Assembly: GCA_003223455.1 (NCBI GenBank) | Contig: QHVE01000032.1 | Location: forward strand, 46,126 to 83,862 | From: Gemmatimonadota bacterium | GTDB lineage: Bacteria; Gemmatimonadota; Gemmatimonadetes; Gemmatimonadales; Gemmatimonadaceae | DNA length: 37,737 nt | Direction: 5' to 3' | The notes under the pieces: model-generated | What the model saw: the letters and a program-made list of their open reading frames with translations, nothing else | Told to the model about the DNA's origin: nothing | Database searches by the model: none | Translations under genes and position numbers: made by a program | Shown: one piece after another, positions 21,115 through 30,493 of the stretch | How the letters are laid out: each line of letters opens with the position of its first letter | Position numbering within the stretch: position 1 is the first letter of the stretch

Positions 21115-23883
21115 CTACTTCGAGCCCTGCTTGGCCCCCTGCTTGGCGCGATACGCGTCGAGTTGCTGCGTGTACTGGCTCTCGACGCGCATGATCGTGA
21201 TCGCGTCGACGAGCCGCGGTGCAACCGCCGCATCCGCCCATGCCGCGTCGATCACCGGCGTCACCTTCTCGCGCACCGCGGCCGGCGCGCGCGGGTTGCG
21301 CACCGCCTGGAGCAGCACGGCGTAGGCGAGCGTGCGCTGCGCCGGATCCGTCGCCGAACGCGCCAGGTCGACGAAGTAGTCGAGCTGGCCGGCGCGCATC
21401 CGCTCGCCGACCCAGCGGCGCCACGCCGCCTCGATCGGATCGTTCCCGCCTGCCGGCGTGCCGGCGCGTGGCGTGAGGCGCGCGAAGATCTCGGTCGTCG
21501 CGTCCCGGCCCGCGTCGCCCGGCATCGCGGCGAGCGCCGTGAGCAGCTTGCCGCGCGTCGCGGCGGGGAGCGTGCTGTCGAGCACCGCCGTGCGCGCCAG
21601 CGCGAGCGTCGGCGCCTCGAACGTCGTCTCACCGGCCAGCAGCTCGGCCACCGCCGCGTGGAGCGCGGGGCTGGTCGCGTCGAGGCGCGTGACGAGTGGT
21701 ACCGCCGCCGCGGTGAGCTGCGACGAGCCGACGAGCGCATCGACCAGCGCGTCCCGTTGCGCCGCGGCCGACGTCGCGACGGCGGCAATCAGCGCCTTCG
21801 CCCCCATCGGCACCACGCGGTTCTTCGCGTACAGATCGACCAGCGCGTCGAAGTCGCCGCCCGTCTGCGCGAGCAGCGTCTGGCGCAGCGCCGGCTTGAT
21901 CCGTGCGCTCTCCTCCCACGTCACCGGCGTGAAGTACGGGCCCACCGTCGACGGGTGTGTTCCCCACCACTCGCCCTTCCACGGTCCCTCGGTGTTGTAG
22001 AGCCGCGCCAGCGTCGCGACGACCTCGCGCTTTGCCATTGGATCACTGGCCGTACCGTTGGCGGCGAGGAGCGCCGACACGGTCTCCGCATCGTGCATCT
22101 GCTGCAGGACGAAGCGCGCCCGCGTCCGCAGCTCGGGCGACGAGCCCGCCGCGGTGAGCGCACGCAGCGCGACGTCGCGCGCGCCGAGCGATACGAGCGC
22201 CTGCACGGCGAGATGCGCCAGCGCACTGTCGGGGCTCGTGAGCAGCGGCACGATCGACTCCGCCCGGTCGCGTGCATTGAGACGCACGAGACCGTTCAGC
22301 GCCGCGGCGCGCACCGCGAGGTCCGCGTCGTTCAGCGCGCCCATGTACAGCGCGACCGGAACGCCGGCCAGCTGCCGCTTGTCGTCCGTCAGCAGGTGCA
22401 GTGCGAACTCGCGCATCGCCGGCTCCGTCGCGATGCGCTGGATCGTCGCGTTCGCCCGCGCGCCGGCGAGCAGCTTGAGCGTGAACAGCGCCGACGCGCG
22501 CGCCTCGCGTGCGCGCTGACGGTCGAGCGCGTACTGCTGCAGCCGCGCGATCGCGCCCGGCTTGGCGCCACGGTGCACGAGCTCGCGCTGCGCCCACAGC
22601 CGGTGCACGGCGTTGGCCGACACGATCGCCGTGAGGAGCTGCGCGTCGGTGCGCGACGCCGGCTTCAGCGCCTCGGAGGGCGTCTTGCCGGGGAAGCTCA
22701 GGCGGACGATCGCGCCCACCGTGTCGCCGGCGTAGTTGAACACGCCGCCGATCAGGCTCGCCACGTACAGATGCGACTGGTCGTCCATCGCCATGTCGAT
22801 CTCGCGCGGCACGGTCATGAAATCGTTCTGCTTGATCGCCCAGCTCGCGCCCTTCCGCTCGAGCGGGTGCTGGAAGATCCGGTTCACCGTCCAGTCGCCC
22901 GTGTAGAGCGAGTTGTTCCACTGGTCGGGGAAGCCGGGATCCTGGATCCACAGCCCCGCGGTGCCCGAGCCCGCGCCGTAGTCGGCGATCGACGGCATGT
23001 GCTCCTCGCGGAAGTGCAGGAACAGCGAGGGGTAGCCCATGTTCGCGCCCTGGGCCAGCCAGTGGAATCGCGTGTCCCAGCCGAGGCCGTCGTTGGTGTT
23101 GTCGCGCGTGAAGGCGTGGGCGAACGGATCGATGCCGACGTCGTAGATGTTGCGCGTGCCGACGGTCACCATCTCGAGGCCGGTGCCGTCGGGCCGCACG
23201 CGCACCAGCGAACCGCCGTGGCGCGTGATGCGCGTGCCGTCCTTGCCGGTCGCGTTGAGGTAGCCGTAGTCGCCGACGGCGACGTAGATCCAGCCGTCGG
23301 GGCCGAGGGTGATGTTGTTCGTCGCATGGTCGGAGCTGCGGACGTCGAGGCTGAACCCGAGGTCCTTGACGATGTCGTCCGACGTGTCGGCGATGCCGTC
23401 GCCGTTGGTGTCGCGGTACGCCGTGAGGTTCGGCGGGTGCATGACGTAGACGGTGTTCCCGTCCACGGCGATCCCGCGCGGGCTGTCCAGCTCGGCGAAG
23501 ATCGTGTACTTGTCCGCGTGACCGTCGCCGTCGGTGTCGACGAGGCGGACGACGCGCCCGCGCCCCTTCACGGCGCCCTGCGCGAGGTTGAGGTCGACGC
23601 CGACGTACACGGACCCGTCCGGCGCGGGCGCGACGACGGTGGGGTACATCGCGAACGGCGGCCCGGCGAAGCTGAGCATCGTGAACCCGTCGGGCGCCTT
23701 CATCGCCGCGAGCACCTTTCGCTCGTAGGCCGTGTCGCGCGGGATCGTCCCGCTCTTCGGAAGGACGGGGCCAGTGCCCATGTTGGGCTGGCCCTGGGCG
23801 CCGGCGGTGGTGGCGAGCACGACGGCGGACAGCGCACCGACGAGCGAAGTCGTCAGGGCATGGGTGATACGACTCGGTGTCAT
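21115..23883 (-). CDS. Secreted beta-propeller/HEAT protein of the PVC type, lacking a cytochrome
   Basis: A 922-residue secreted protein. A signal peptide (~8-29, ending TTAGAQ) is followed by a DUF7133/quinoprotein-like beta-propeller (about 40-430) with Ca2+-type loops DTDGDGHADKY and DTNGDGIADTSDD. It also has NNITLGPDGWIYVAVGDYG, YDVGIDPFAHAFTRDN and IQDPGFPDQWNNSLYTGDW. About 450-900 is a run of alpha-solenoid (HEAT-like) helices with many Ala/Leu repeats. PVC-type relatives usually end in a cytochrome c CxxCH domain. Here none is present, and I find no cysteine in the whole protein. It ends in a basic QGAKQGSK tail. It may be a carbohydrate- or PQQ-sugar-binding partner of a separate cytochrome. 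The ATG at 23883 is set by the signal peptide. Confidence 0.85.
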   Translation of the reverse strand: MTPSRITHALTTSLVGALSAVVLATTAGAQGQPNMGTGPVLPKSGTIPRDTAYERKVLAAMKAPDGFTMLSFAGPPFAMYPTVVAPAPDGSVYVGVDLNLAQGAVKGRGRVVRLVDTDGDGHADKYTIFAELDSPRGIAVDGNTVYVMHPPNLTAYRDTNGDGIADTSDDIVKDLGFSLDVRSSDHATNNITLGPDGWIYVAVGDYGYLNATGKDGTRITRHGGSLVRVRPDGTGLEMVTVGTRNIYDVGIDPFAHAFTRDNTNDGLGWDTRFHWLAQGANMGYPSLFLHFREEHMPSIADYGAGSGTAGLWIQDPGFPDQWNNSLYTGDWTVNRIFQHPLERKGASWAIKQNDFMTVPREIDMAMDDQSHLYVASLIGGVFNYAGDTVGAIVRLSFPGKTPSEALKPASRTDAQLLTAIVSANAVHRLWAQRELVHRGAKPGAIARLQQYALDRQRAREARASALFTLKLLAGARANATIQRIATEPAMREFALHLLTDDKRQLAGVPVALYMGALNDADLAVRAAALNGLVRLNARDRAESIVPLLTSPDSALAHLAVQALVSLGARDVALRALTAAGSSPELRTRARFVLQQMHDAETVSALLAANGTASDPMAKREVVATLARLYNTEGPWKGEWWGTHPSTVGPYFTPVTWEESARIKPALRQTLLAQTGGDFDALVDLYAKNRVVPMGAKALIAAVATSAAAQRDALVDALVGSSQLTAAAVPLVTRLDATSPALHAAVAELLAGETTFEAPTLALARTAVLDSTLPAATRGKLLTALAAMPGDAGRDATTEIFARLTPRAGTPAGGNDPIEAAWRRWVGERMRAGQLDYFVDLARSATDPAQRTLAYAVLLQAVRNPRAPAAVREKVTPVIDAAWADAAVAPRLVDAITIMRVESQYTQQLDAYRAKQGAKQGSK

Positions 23884-24126
23884 GGACCGGGGGTCGGAAG
23901 TCGACGGACGAGGCAGCCGTCGTCGCGCCGATCTGGCGTCGGTCGCGGACGTCGGGTGGCCCCGTCGGGATGCGTGCGTTACTAAAGATACAGTACGCCG
24001 ACGGCGCAGAGTGTGCTGGATCGGGAGTTGGCGTAGTGAGCCGGGGACGCCCTCTGTACCCTCGCGCGGCACGCGCTATGTTCTTTCTCGAGTCCAGATC
24101 ATCGAGAGTCGTTTTCATTCGCCATC

Positions 24127-26061
24127 GTGTCGGACGATCGCCAGCAGCGGGAGCACGAGCTCGGCCTCCTGCTCGACTACCTCCATCGCTCGCGCGGGCT
24201 CGATCTGAGCGGCTACAAGCGCGTCGGGCTGCTGCGCCGGCTCACGAAGCGCATGCGCAGCGTGGGCATCGAGGGCTTCAAGGACTACGTCGAGTATCTC
24301 GAGTCGCATCCGGGCGAGTACACAGGGCTGCTCGACACACTGTTGATCAACGTGACCGCGTTCTTCCGAGATGATCTGCCGTGGGAGTACCTGCGGACCG
24401 ACATCGTCCCCGCGCTCGTCGCGCAGAAGGCGCCGAACGATCCCATTCGCGTCTGGTGTGCCGGGTGTGCGTCCGGTGAGGAGACGTACACACTCGCCAT
24501 CGTGCTCGCGGAAGTCATCGGTGTGGAGGCGTTCCAGGAGCGCGTGAAGCTCTATGGCACGGACCTCGACAACGATGCGCTGGCAAAGGCGCGACTCGGT
24601 GTCTACGCCGAGCGCGATCTGGCCGATGTGCCGCCCCCGCTGGTCGAGAAGTACTTCGACCGTCGCGATCAGGGCTTCGTGTTCCGGAAGGATCTGCGGC
24701 GCTGCGTGATCTTCGGACGCAACGACCTGATGCAGGATGCGCCCATCTCGCGCGTGGATCTGCTGGCGTGCCGGAACACGCTCATGTACTTCGACGCGCC
24801 GACGCAGGCGCGAATCCTCTCGCGCTTCCACTTCGCGCTCAACGACGGAGGCTACCTTTTTCTCGGCCGCGCCGAGACGATGCTGACCCACGGCGACCTG
24901 TTCGTGCCGGTGGACCTGCGGCGTCGCATCTTCACCAAGGCGCGCGTGGGCGTCGAGCGCCCCGCGCTCCCCTCGCGCGCTCCCGGCAGCCGGCCCGTCG
25001 GCGACACGCAGGATCTGTCGCTGCGGCTGCGCAGCTTCGACGCGGGCACGGTGCCGCAGTTCATCATCGACGAGACGGGCCGCCTCTTCCTCGCCAACGC
25101 GCGTGCGCGCGTGCTGTTCCGGCTCACCGGCAGCGACGTGGGGCGGCCGCTCCAGGACCTCGAGATCTCGTACCGCCCATACGAGCTGCGCTCGGTGATC
25201 GAGCAGGCGTACGCCGACCACCAGCCCGTGACGCGCGAGAATGTGGCCTGGCGCGGCCTCGAAGGTGATCAGCGCTGGTTCGACATCGTCGTGACGCCCA
25301 TCTTCGACGCCAACGGCGCACCCGGCGGCGCGAGCGTGTCGTTCAACGACGTCACGCGCACGCGTCAGCTCCAGCAGCTCCTCGACGATTCGCAGGTCGA
25401 GCTGGAGACGGCGTACCAGGAGCTCCAGTCGACGAACGAGGAGCTGGAGACGACGAACGAGGAGCTGCACTCGACCGTCGAGGAGCTCGAGACGACGAAC
25501 GAGGAGCTCCAGAGCACGAACGAGGAGCTCGAGACGATGAACGAGGAGCTCCAGAGCACGAACGAGGAGCTGCAGACGATCAACGACGAGCTACGCCAGC
25601 GCAGCGAGTCGCTGAACGAGCTGAGCACCTTCCTCGAGTCGATGTTCACCAGCCTGCGCTCCGGCGTCGCCGTGCTCGATCGCGACTTGCGCGTGCTGGT
25701 GTGGAACCGTCAGGCGGAGGAGCTGTGGGGTGTGCGCAGCGCCGAGGTCGAGCACATGAACTTCTTCAGCCTCGACATCGGCCTCCCGCTGGAGCAGACC
25801 GCGCAAGCGATCCGCGCCAGCCTCGCCGGCACGCTGCCCACCTTCGAGGCACTGCTGCCGGCAGTCAATCGCCGCGGCCGCGCGATCCTGTGCCGGACGA
25901 CGATCTATCCTCTCGTCGCGCGGGGCAACGACAAGCCGCGCGGCGTGATCGTGCTCATGGACGAGCAGGTACCCCCCGCCTCGGAAGAGAACGGTGCGGA
26001 GAGCGCCGAAGGCGCCGACGGCACGCCACGAACGGCCACGAAGACGGACGCGACGCCCTGA
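24127..26061 (+). CDS. CheR methyltransferase with PAS-coiled coil-PAS tail
   Basis: A 644-residue multi-domain protein. Residues ~10-80 are the CheR N-terminal helical domain and ~85-275 the SAM-dependent methyltransferase with motif I VWCAGCASGEETYTLA (109-124), YGTDLDNDALAKA and CRNTLMYFD. These enzymes methylate glutamates of chemoreceptors. Residues ~303-415 form a PAS domain. Residues ~420-500 are a coiled coil of seven-residue units (ELQSTNE / ELETTNE), and ~505-612 a second PAS. This resembles CheB-CheR-PAS-kinase fusions of many soil bacteria, but neither CheB nor kinase is attached. The start is GTG 24127. It is convergent with the CheB gene at 26099. No chemoreceptor is nearby. Confidence 0.92.
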   Translation: MSDDRQQREHELGLLLDYLHRSRGLDLSGYKRVGLLRRLTKRMRSVGIEGFKDYVEYLESHPGEYTGLLDTLLINVTAFFRDDLPWEYLRTDIVPALVAQKAPNDPIRVWCAGCASGEETYTLAIVLAEVIGVEAFQERVKLYGTDLDNDALAKARLGVYAERDLADVPPPLVEKYFDRRDQGFVFRKDLRRCVIFGRNDLMQDAPISRVDLLACRNTLMYFDAPTQARILSRFHFALNDGGYLFLGRAETMLTHGDLFVPVDLRRRIFTKARVGVERPALPSRAPGSRPVGDTQDLSLRLRSFDAGTVPQFIIDETGRLFLANARARVLFRLTGSDVGRPLQDLEISYRPYELRSVIEQAYADHQPVTRENVAWRGLEGDQRWFDIVVTPIFDANGAPGGASVSFNDVTRTRQLQQLLDDSQVELETAYQELQSTNEELETTNEELHSTVEELETTNEELQSTNEELETMNEELQSTNEELQTINDELRQRSESLNELSTFLESMFTSLRSGVAVLDRDLRVLVWNRQAEELWGVRSAEVEHMNFFSLDIGLPLEQTAQAIRASLAGTLPTFEALLPAVNRRGRAILCRTTIYPLVARGNDKPRGVIVLMDEQVPPASEENGAESAEGADGTPRTATKTDATP

Positions 26062-26098
26062 TCGGCTCGGTGGGCGATCCGTCCACGTTCCTGGCCAC

Positions 26099-26728
26099 CT
26101 ACACCGACGGCGACCCGACCTCATCCTCCGCGCCTGCGTCGGCCGACTCGCCGACGAGCCGCCCGAGGAGGGCTCCGAGGTTGGACGCCCGCTCGACATG
26201 GTCCACCGTCGTGTGCGCAAGTGCGCTGCGCGGCATGTCGGGGTGCGCGGCGTCGGCGGGATCCTGAACCACGGTGGTGCCACCCCGCTCCTTCACCGCC
26301 TGGAGCCCGGTGGTGCCGTCGTCCAGTCGGCCCGAGAGCACGACGGCGATCACACGCGGGCCATACGCCAGCGCCGCCGAGCGGAAGAGCGGATCGATCG
26401 CGGGACGACTGTGGTGCTCGGGCGGCGTGTGCGTGAGCCGCATGTGTCCGGCGTCGACGACGAGGTGGTGGTCGGGGGGCGCGATGTATATGTGCCCGCG
26501 CTCGATCGCATCGCCGTCGCGTGCCCACGTCACGCGCAGCATGGTGCGGCGCTGGAGGATTTCGACCAGGCGCCCGGGGCTGCTGGCCGGGATGTGGATC
26601 ACCGCGAGCACTGCCGCGTCGAGATCGTGCGGCAGTCCCTGGACGAGTGTCCACAGTGCTTCCACGGCGCCAGCCGAGCCGCCCGCAACGATGATCTCCT
26701 TCCGCGCCACTGACGCCTCCTCCCGCAT
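26099..26728 (-). CDS. CheB methylesterase domain protein (copy 1)
   Basis: A 209-residue stand-alone CheB catalytic domain. The triad is visible as Ser18 in IIVAGGSAGAVEAL, His45 in AVIHIPAS, and Asp136/137 in VLSGRLDDGTTGL. Such enzymes demethylate and deamidate receptor glutamines; the N-terminal receiver that normally controls them is absent. The ATG at 26728 has GAGG close upstream; a GTG six codons later is an alternative. It faces the CheR gene, only 37 bases between their stops. The spacer 26729-26920 to the next CheB is divergent and must hold both promoters. A C-terminal ~25-residue tail is acidic. Confidence 0.9.
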   Translation of the reverse strand: MREEASVARKEIIVAGGSAGAVEALWTLVQGLPHDLDAAVLAVIHIPASSPGRLVEILQRRTMLRVTWARDGDAIERGHIYIAPPDHHLVVDAGHMRLTHTPPEHHSRPAIDPLFRSAALAYGPRVIAVVLSGRLDDGTTGLQAVKERGGTTVVQDPADAAHPDMPRSALAHTTVDHVERASNLGALLGRLVGESADAGAEDEVGSPSV

Positions 26729-26920
26729 CTACCTCGCGCGACACGGCGGCGCGTGCCGAGGATGGACCATCGCGTGATCCCTGAAACGAACATGTGCCCT
26801 TGCCCCGGGCGTGTCCAGCATTCGCCGCTGCCCACCGTCGTGCGCGAGCATGCTCAGTTCGCGAAGGGGTTGTGACGCCAGGGATGACAGCGTAGCCTGC
26901 GGAGGTACCCCTTTCACTCC

Positions 26921-27616
26921 GTGACGATCGAACCCTCCGCGCACCCCATCGACGGCGCAGTACGACCCGGAACCGAGACCGATTCCGCCGGCCTCGATCG
27001 CTCGCACGCGGAGTTCGACGTCGTCGTCGTCGCGACGTCGCTCGGTGGGCGTGACGCGCTCGAGCAGCTCCTCGCTCCCCTCTCCGCGGATTTCCCGGCA
27101 CCGATCGTCGTGGTGCAGCACGTGGGCGCCAACGCGCACAGCTCTCTCCCGGAGCTGCTCGCGCGGCGGACGCTGCTCGCCGTGCGCCACGCCGAGTCCG
27201 ACGAGCCGCTCCGTGCGTCGACGGTCTACGTCGCGCCGCCGGACCGGCATCTGGTCATCGGCGCGGATCGGTGCTGTATACTCTCGGACGACGCCCCGGT
27301 GGCGTTCTCGCGCCCAGCCGCCGATCCGCTGTTCATCTCCGCCGCCGATGTATTCGGTCGACGCTGCCTCGGCATCATCCTCACGGGTCGCCTCTGCGAC
27401 GGCACCCGCGGCGCCGAGGCCATCCGTGAGGCAGGGGGCGTCATGCTCGCCCAGGATCCGGCGACCTGTCGCGCGCCAGGGATGCCGGAGGCGGCCATTC
27501 GTCGCGGCGTGGTGGACCTCGCGCTTCCACCGCTTGCGCTCGGCGCCGCGCTACTCGCACTCGTGACGACTCCCGGCGCACGCGCGCAGCTCGGAATCTC
27601 GACACACGCAGCGTAG
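26921..27616 (+). CDS. CheB methylesterase domain protein (copy 2)
   Basis: A 231-residue protein. A ~30-residue polar leader precedes the CheB fold, with Ser40 in VVVATSLGGRDAL, His67 in VVVQHVGANAH, and Asp160 in ILTGRLCDGTRGAEA. Triad residues are kept, although it is the most divergent of the three copies (Thr-Ser-Leu-Gly instead of Gly/Ser-Ala-Gly, and Cys before the Asp). There is no receiver domain. The start is GTG 26921, with GGAGG 15 bases away, a little far. The next CheB gene follows after 53 bases that contain a hairpin, so the two may be partly uncoupled. Confidence 0.85.
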   Translation: MTIEPSAHPIDGAVRPGTETDSAGLDRSHAEFDVVVVATSLGGRDALEQLLAPLSADFPAPIVVVQHVGANAHSSLPELLARRTLLAVRHAESDEPLRASTVYVAPPDRHLVIGADRCCILSDDAPVAFSRPAADPLFISAADVFGRRCLGIILTGRLCDGTRGAEAIREAGGVMLAQDPATCRAPGMPEAAIRRGVVDLALPPLALGAALLALVTTPGARAQLGISTHAA

Positions 27617-27626
27617 CGTCCGAGCA

Positions 27627-27648
27627 CGACGCCGTCGCGGCGGCGTCG
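27627..27648 (+). terminator. Possible hairpin stop between two CheB genes
   Basis: CGACGCCG (27627-27634) pairs with CGGCGTCG (27641-27648) around a 6-base loop, 10 bases after the stop of copy 2 and followed by CATTTGC. It may reduce read-through into copy 3. Confidence 0.4.
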
Positions 27649-27669
27649 CATTTGCTACGGTGGGCCCTG

Positions 27670-28812
27670 ATGCCTGGCCACGATGTGATCGTACTCGGCG
27701 CGTCTGCCGGCGGCGTGGAAGCCCTCTCCGCCGTCATCGCCGGACTTCCCGCCGACCTGCACGCCGCCGTCTGCGTCGTCATCCACCTGCGTCCCGAGGC
27801 CTCGAGCCGTCTCGCGGCGGTCCTCGCGCGCGTGACGCGGCTTCCCGTCATTCCGGCGCGCAACAGGATGGCCCTGCGCCGGGGTGTCGTGCACGTCGGT
27901 GTGCCCGATCTCCACCTGCTCATCGAGGCGGACGGCGACGACGGCAGGGTGCGGCTGGTGCGCGGCCCGCGCGAGAACCGCACGCGCCCAGCGGTCGATC
28001 CGCTCTTCCGCTCCGCGGCGCTCGCGTTCGGGCCACGCGTCATAGGCGTCGTCCTCTCGGGTGCGCTCGACGACGGCACCGCCGGGCTGTGGGCGGTGAA
28101 GGACCGCGGCGGGATCGCCGTCGTCCAGGATCCGGACGACGCAGCGGTGCCGAGCATGCCGTCGAGTGCGCTCGCCGAAGTCGCGGTGGATCACGTCGCA
28201 CCGGCGCGCGAGATCGGGCCGCTGCTCGGGCGCTTGGCGCGCGAGGCCGCGCCCGCCCAAGTACCGGTGGGAAAGCAGCCAGCGGACGAGCTCGCGCGCG
28301 AGGTCGGCATCGCCGCGATCGACGAGGCGGCGCATGCGCGAAGCGAGCGCTACGGTGACCCGTCGCGCTTCACCTGCCCCGACTGCGGCGGCGTGCTGTG
28401 GGAGCTGAGCGGCGAGGGGCCGCTGCGCTTCCGGTGCGAAGTCGGCCATGCGCACTCCGCCGCCACGCTGGCCGAGACGCAGACCGAAGCAGCGGAAGCG
28501 GCGATGTGGTCAGCGCTGCGCGCTCTCGAGGACAAGGCGGAGCTGGCGCGGCAGCGGAGTATTGCGGCGACGGGGCGCGGGCTCGCCGCGTCGGCCGCCC
28601 TGTTCACCGCGGAGGAGCAGGCGGCGCAACAGCATGCGGCCGCCATTCGAGCAGTGTTGCGCCTCGACGTCCGCGCGGGCAATGGGTCACGGGTGAGCAC
28701 GGACGACGAGCTTCCGGAGTCCGAACGTGTGGATGCGAATGCTGCGGTCGAGCGCGACGTGGAGCTCGATGGCACCACCGCGTATTCCGCTTCGGCACCG
28801 CGCTCGTCCTGA
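27670..28812 (+). CDS. CheB methylesterase with C-terminal zinc-ribbon-like domain (copy 3)
   Basis: A 380-residue protein. The CheB domain has Ser12 in IVLGASAGGVEAL, His39 in VVIHLRPEAS, and Asp134/135 in VLSGALDDGTAGL. It is followed by a ~40-residue linker and a second domain with a metal-site pattern: Cys236-x-x-Cys239 in FTCPDCGG and Cys256-x-x-x-His260 in RCEVGHAH. This looks like a zinc-ribbon-like fold with a long helix after it, as seen in other extended CheB proteins. There is no receiver domain. The tail is acidic and disordered. The ATG at 27670 is preferred to one six codons upstream on family start. It ends before a convergent ECF sigma operon. Confidence 0.9.
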   Translation: MPGHDVIVLGASAGGVEALSAVIAGLPADLHAAVCVVIHLRPEASSRLAAVLARVTRLPVIPARNRMALRRGVVHVGVPDLHLLIEADGDDGRVRLVRGPRENRTRPAVDPLFRSAALAFGPRVIGVVLSGALDDGTAGLWAVKDRGGIAVVQDPDDAAVPSMPSSALAEVAVDHVAPAREIGPLLGRLAREAAPAQVPVGKQPADELAREVGIAAIDEAAHARSERYGDPSRFTCPDCGGVLWELSGEGPLRFRCEVGHAHSAATLAETQTEAAEAAMWSALRALEDKAELARQRSIAATGRGLAASAALFTAEEQAAQQHAAAIRAVLRLDVRAGNGSRVSTDDELPESERVDANAAVERDVELDGTTAYSASAPRSS

Positions 28813-28846
28813 GGTTGGGGTCTGACCCCTGACCGTCACCTGACCG

Positions 28847-30076
28847 TCAGGCTTCGCGCAACGCTCCGCGCCGCGCTTCCAGGAACGCACGCTCGGCGGC
28901 GTTCCCGCTGCGGGCGATCGCCGCGTCATAAGCGGTCGCCGCCTCGACGTCGCGCCCGAGCCGCCGCAGCAGGTCGGCGTGGATGGCGTGGCTGAGGTAG
29001 TAGTCGCCGAGCGGGAGCCGCTCCACGATCGCGAGCGCGGCCAGGGGTCCCTCCACCTCGGCCAGCGCGACGGCGCGATTCAGCGCGACGATCGGGCTCG
29101 GCGCGATGGACATGTGCAGATCGTAGAGCGCGAGGATCTGCCGCCAGTCCGTGTCGTCGGCACGCGCGGCGTCGGCGTGCACCGCGTTCACCGCGGCCTG
29201 GAGCTGGTACGGACCTGGCCGGTCCACCGCGAGGCATCGGCGCACCAGTGATTGCCCCTCGGCGATGAGCGCACGATCCCACGACGCGCGATCCTGCTCG
29301 GCGAGCAGCACCACCGCGCCGTCCGCCGTCGTGCGCGCCGCGCGCCGCGCCTCGATCAGCAGCATCAGCGCCAGTAGTCCCATCACCTCGGGCTCGTCGG
29401 GCATCAGCTCGTGCAGCAGCCGGCCGAGGCGGATCGCGTCGGCGCAGAGGTCCTCGCGGATCAACCGATCACCCGCGCTCGCCGCGTAGCCCTCGTTGAA
29501 GACGAGGTACACGACGGCGAGCACGGCTCGCAATCGCTGTGGCAGCTCGTGCGACTCTGGCACTCGGTACGGGATGCGCGCATCGCGGATCTTTCCCTTC
29601 GCACGCACCAGCCGCTGCGCCATCGTCGCTTCGGGCACGAGGAACGCGCGCGCGATTTCCGCCGTCGTCAGCCCGCCGAGCAGGCGGAGCGTGAGCGCCA
29701 CCTGCACGTTCGGCGCGAGCGCGGGATGGCAGCAGGTGAAGATCAGTCGCAGCTGGTCGTCGCGCATCGAATCCTCTTCGAGCGACGCGTCGCTCGGCTC
29801 GTCGCGTTCCAGCAGCGCCGCTGCCTGTCGGTCGTCGCGCGTCGACTCGCGCCGGAAGCGGTCCACCGCGCGGTTGCGCGCCGTGGTGATGATCCACCCC
29901 GCGGGGCTCGGCGGCACGCCGGTGTGCGGCCACCGCTCGAGCGCCGCGGCGAAAGCGTCCTGCACGACCTCCTCGGCGATGTCGATGTCGCCGCACACGC
30001 GCACGAGCACCGACACGGCGCGTCCGTACTCCGCGCGGAAGACACGCTCGATCTCCGAGGACGCGGGTGCCGGCAC
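28847..30076 (-). CDS. ECF42-type sigma factor with C-terminal extension
   Basis: A 409-residue RNA polymerase sigma factor. Region 2 is [20 protein letters not shown] to [16 protein letters not shown] (about residues 9-75). Region 4 is [20 protein letters not shown] and [17 protein letters not shown] (about 120-165). After it comes a ~230-residue helical extension (about 175-400) of TPR-like repeats, which in this family (DUF6596/ECF42) is needed for activity. There is no anti-sigma factor. Upstream, seven bases away, is the DGPF/YCII protein that defines ECF42 loci. GTG 30076 is chosen because the region-2 match begins there and GGAGG lies upstream; the frame remains open to 30175 but overlaps the neighbour. 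Confidence 0.9.
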   Translation of the reverse strand: MPAPASSEIERVFRAEYGRAVSVLVRVCGDIDIAEEVVQDAFAAALERWPHTGVPPSPAGWIITTARNRAVDRFRRESTRDDRQAAALLERDEPSDASLEEDSMRDDQLRLIFTCCHPALAPNVQVALTLRLLGGLTTAEIARAFLVPEATMAQRLVRAKGKIRDARIPYRVPESHELPQRLRAVLAVVYLVFNEGYAASAGDRLIREDLCADAIRLGRLLHELMPDEPEVMGLLALMLLIEARRAARTTADGAVVLLAEQDRASWDRALIAEGQSLVRRCLAVDRPGPYQLQAAVNAVHADAARADDTDWRQILALYDLHMSIAPSPIVALNRAVALAEVEGPLAALAIVERLPLGDYYLSHAIHADLLRRLGRDVEAATAYDAAIARSGNAAERAFLEARRGALREA

Positions 30077-30083
30077 GTCGTCG

Positions 30084-30443
30084 CTAGTCCTCCGCCTCGC
30101 CCTGGAAGGGGCGCACCTCGATCGTGAGCCCGGGAGCGGCGCGCGCGTAGCGTAGTCCCCACGTGAGCGCGGCATCGAGGTCCGGCGCCTTCAGGATCGT
30201 GAAGCCGCCGAGGTGCTCCTTGCCTTCGACGAATGGACCGTCGGTGAGGAAGACGTCGTCGTCCTTGGCCTTGAGCACCGTCGCCGTGCTGGGCGGATGC
30301 AATCCGCCGGCGAACACCCAGCTCCCGGCCGCCTCGAGCTCGCGCCTGATCGTGTACATCTCGCGCATCACCGGCTCGAGGACCTCCGGCGGCGGGGGCG
30401 TCCCATCGCCGGGCTGATACATGCTGATGAGGTAGAGCTTCAT
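30084..30443 (-). CDS. YCII/DGPF-domain protein
   Basis: A 119-residue protein of the YCII superfamily with the signature [17 protein letters not shown] that gives DGPF proteins their name. It also has [19 protein letters not shown] at the start. These ferredoxin-like-fold proteins accompany ECF42 sigma factors and are thought to be their targets or to act in the same response; their reaction is unknown. The ATG at 30443 is fixed by AGGAGAT 8-10 bases upstream. An ATG 16 codons earlier has no such site. It ends seven bases from the sigma factor's GTG and lies 50 bases after the DHFR-like gene, so all three probably share one transcript. Confidence 0.9.
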   Translation of the reverse strand: MKLYLISMYQPGDGTPPPPEVLEPVMREMYTIRRELEAAGSWVFAGGLHPPSTATVLKAKDDDVFLTDGPFVEGKEHLGGFTILKAPDLDAALTWGLRYARAAPGLTIEVRPFQGEAED

Positions 30444-30493
30444 CCGTCGGATCTCCTGGCGGCGCTCGGCCGCGAGTGTGTCGGTCGCCAAGG

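Noticed and set aside
21073-23985. A 970-residue plus-strand open frame opposite the propeller gene
   Set aside because: Arg/Val/His-rich composition with no domain; it is the antisense shadow of a GC-rich gene that has clear motifs on the minus strand.
25380-25610. Apparent tandem DNA repeat of GAGGAGCT...ACGAACGAG units
   Set aside because: It encodes the seven-residue coiled-coil units common to CheR-PAS proteins, so the repetition is explained by the protein.
28813-28851. Short palindromes GGGGTCTGACCCC and CCTGACCGTCAGG between the CheB and sigma genes
   Set aside because: Stems are only 5-6 bp and the second overlaps the sigma factor stop; too weak to call a terminator.
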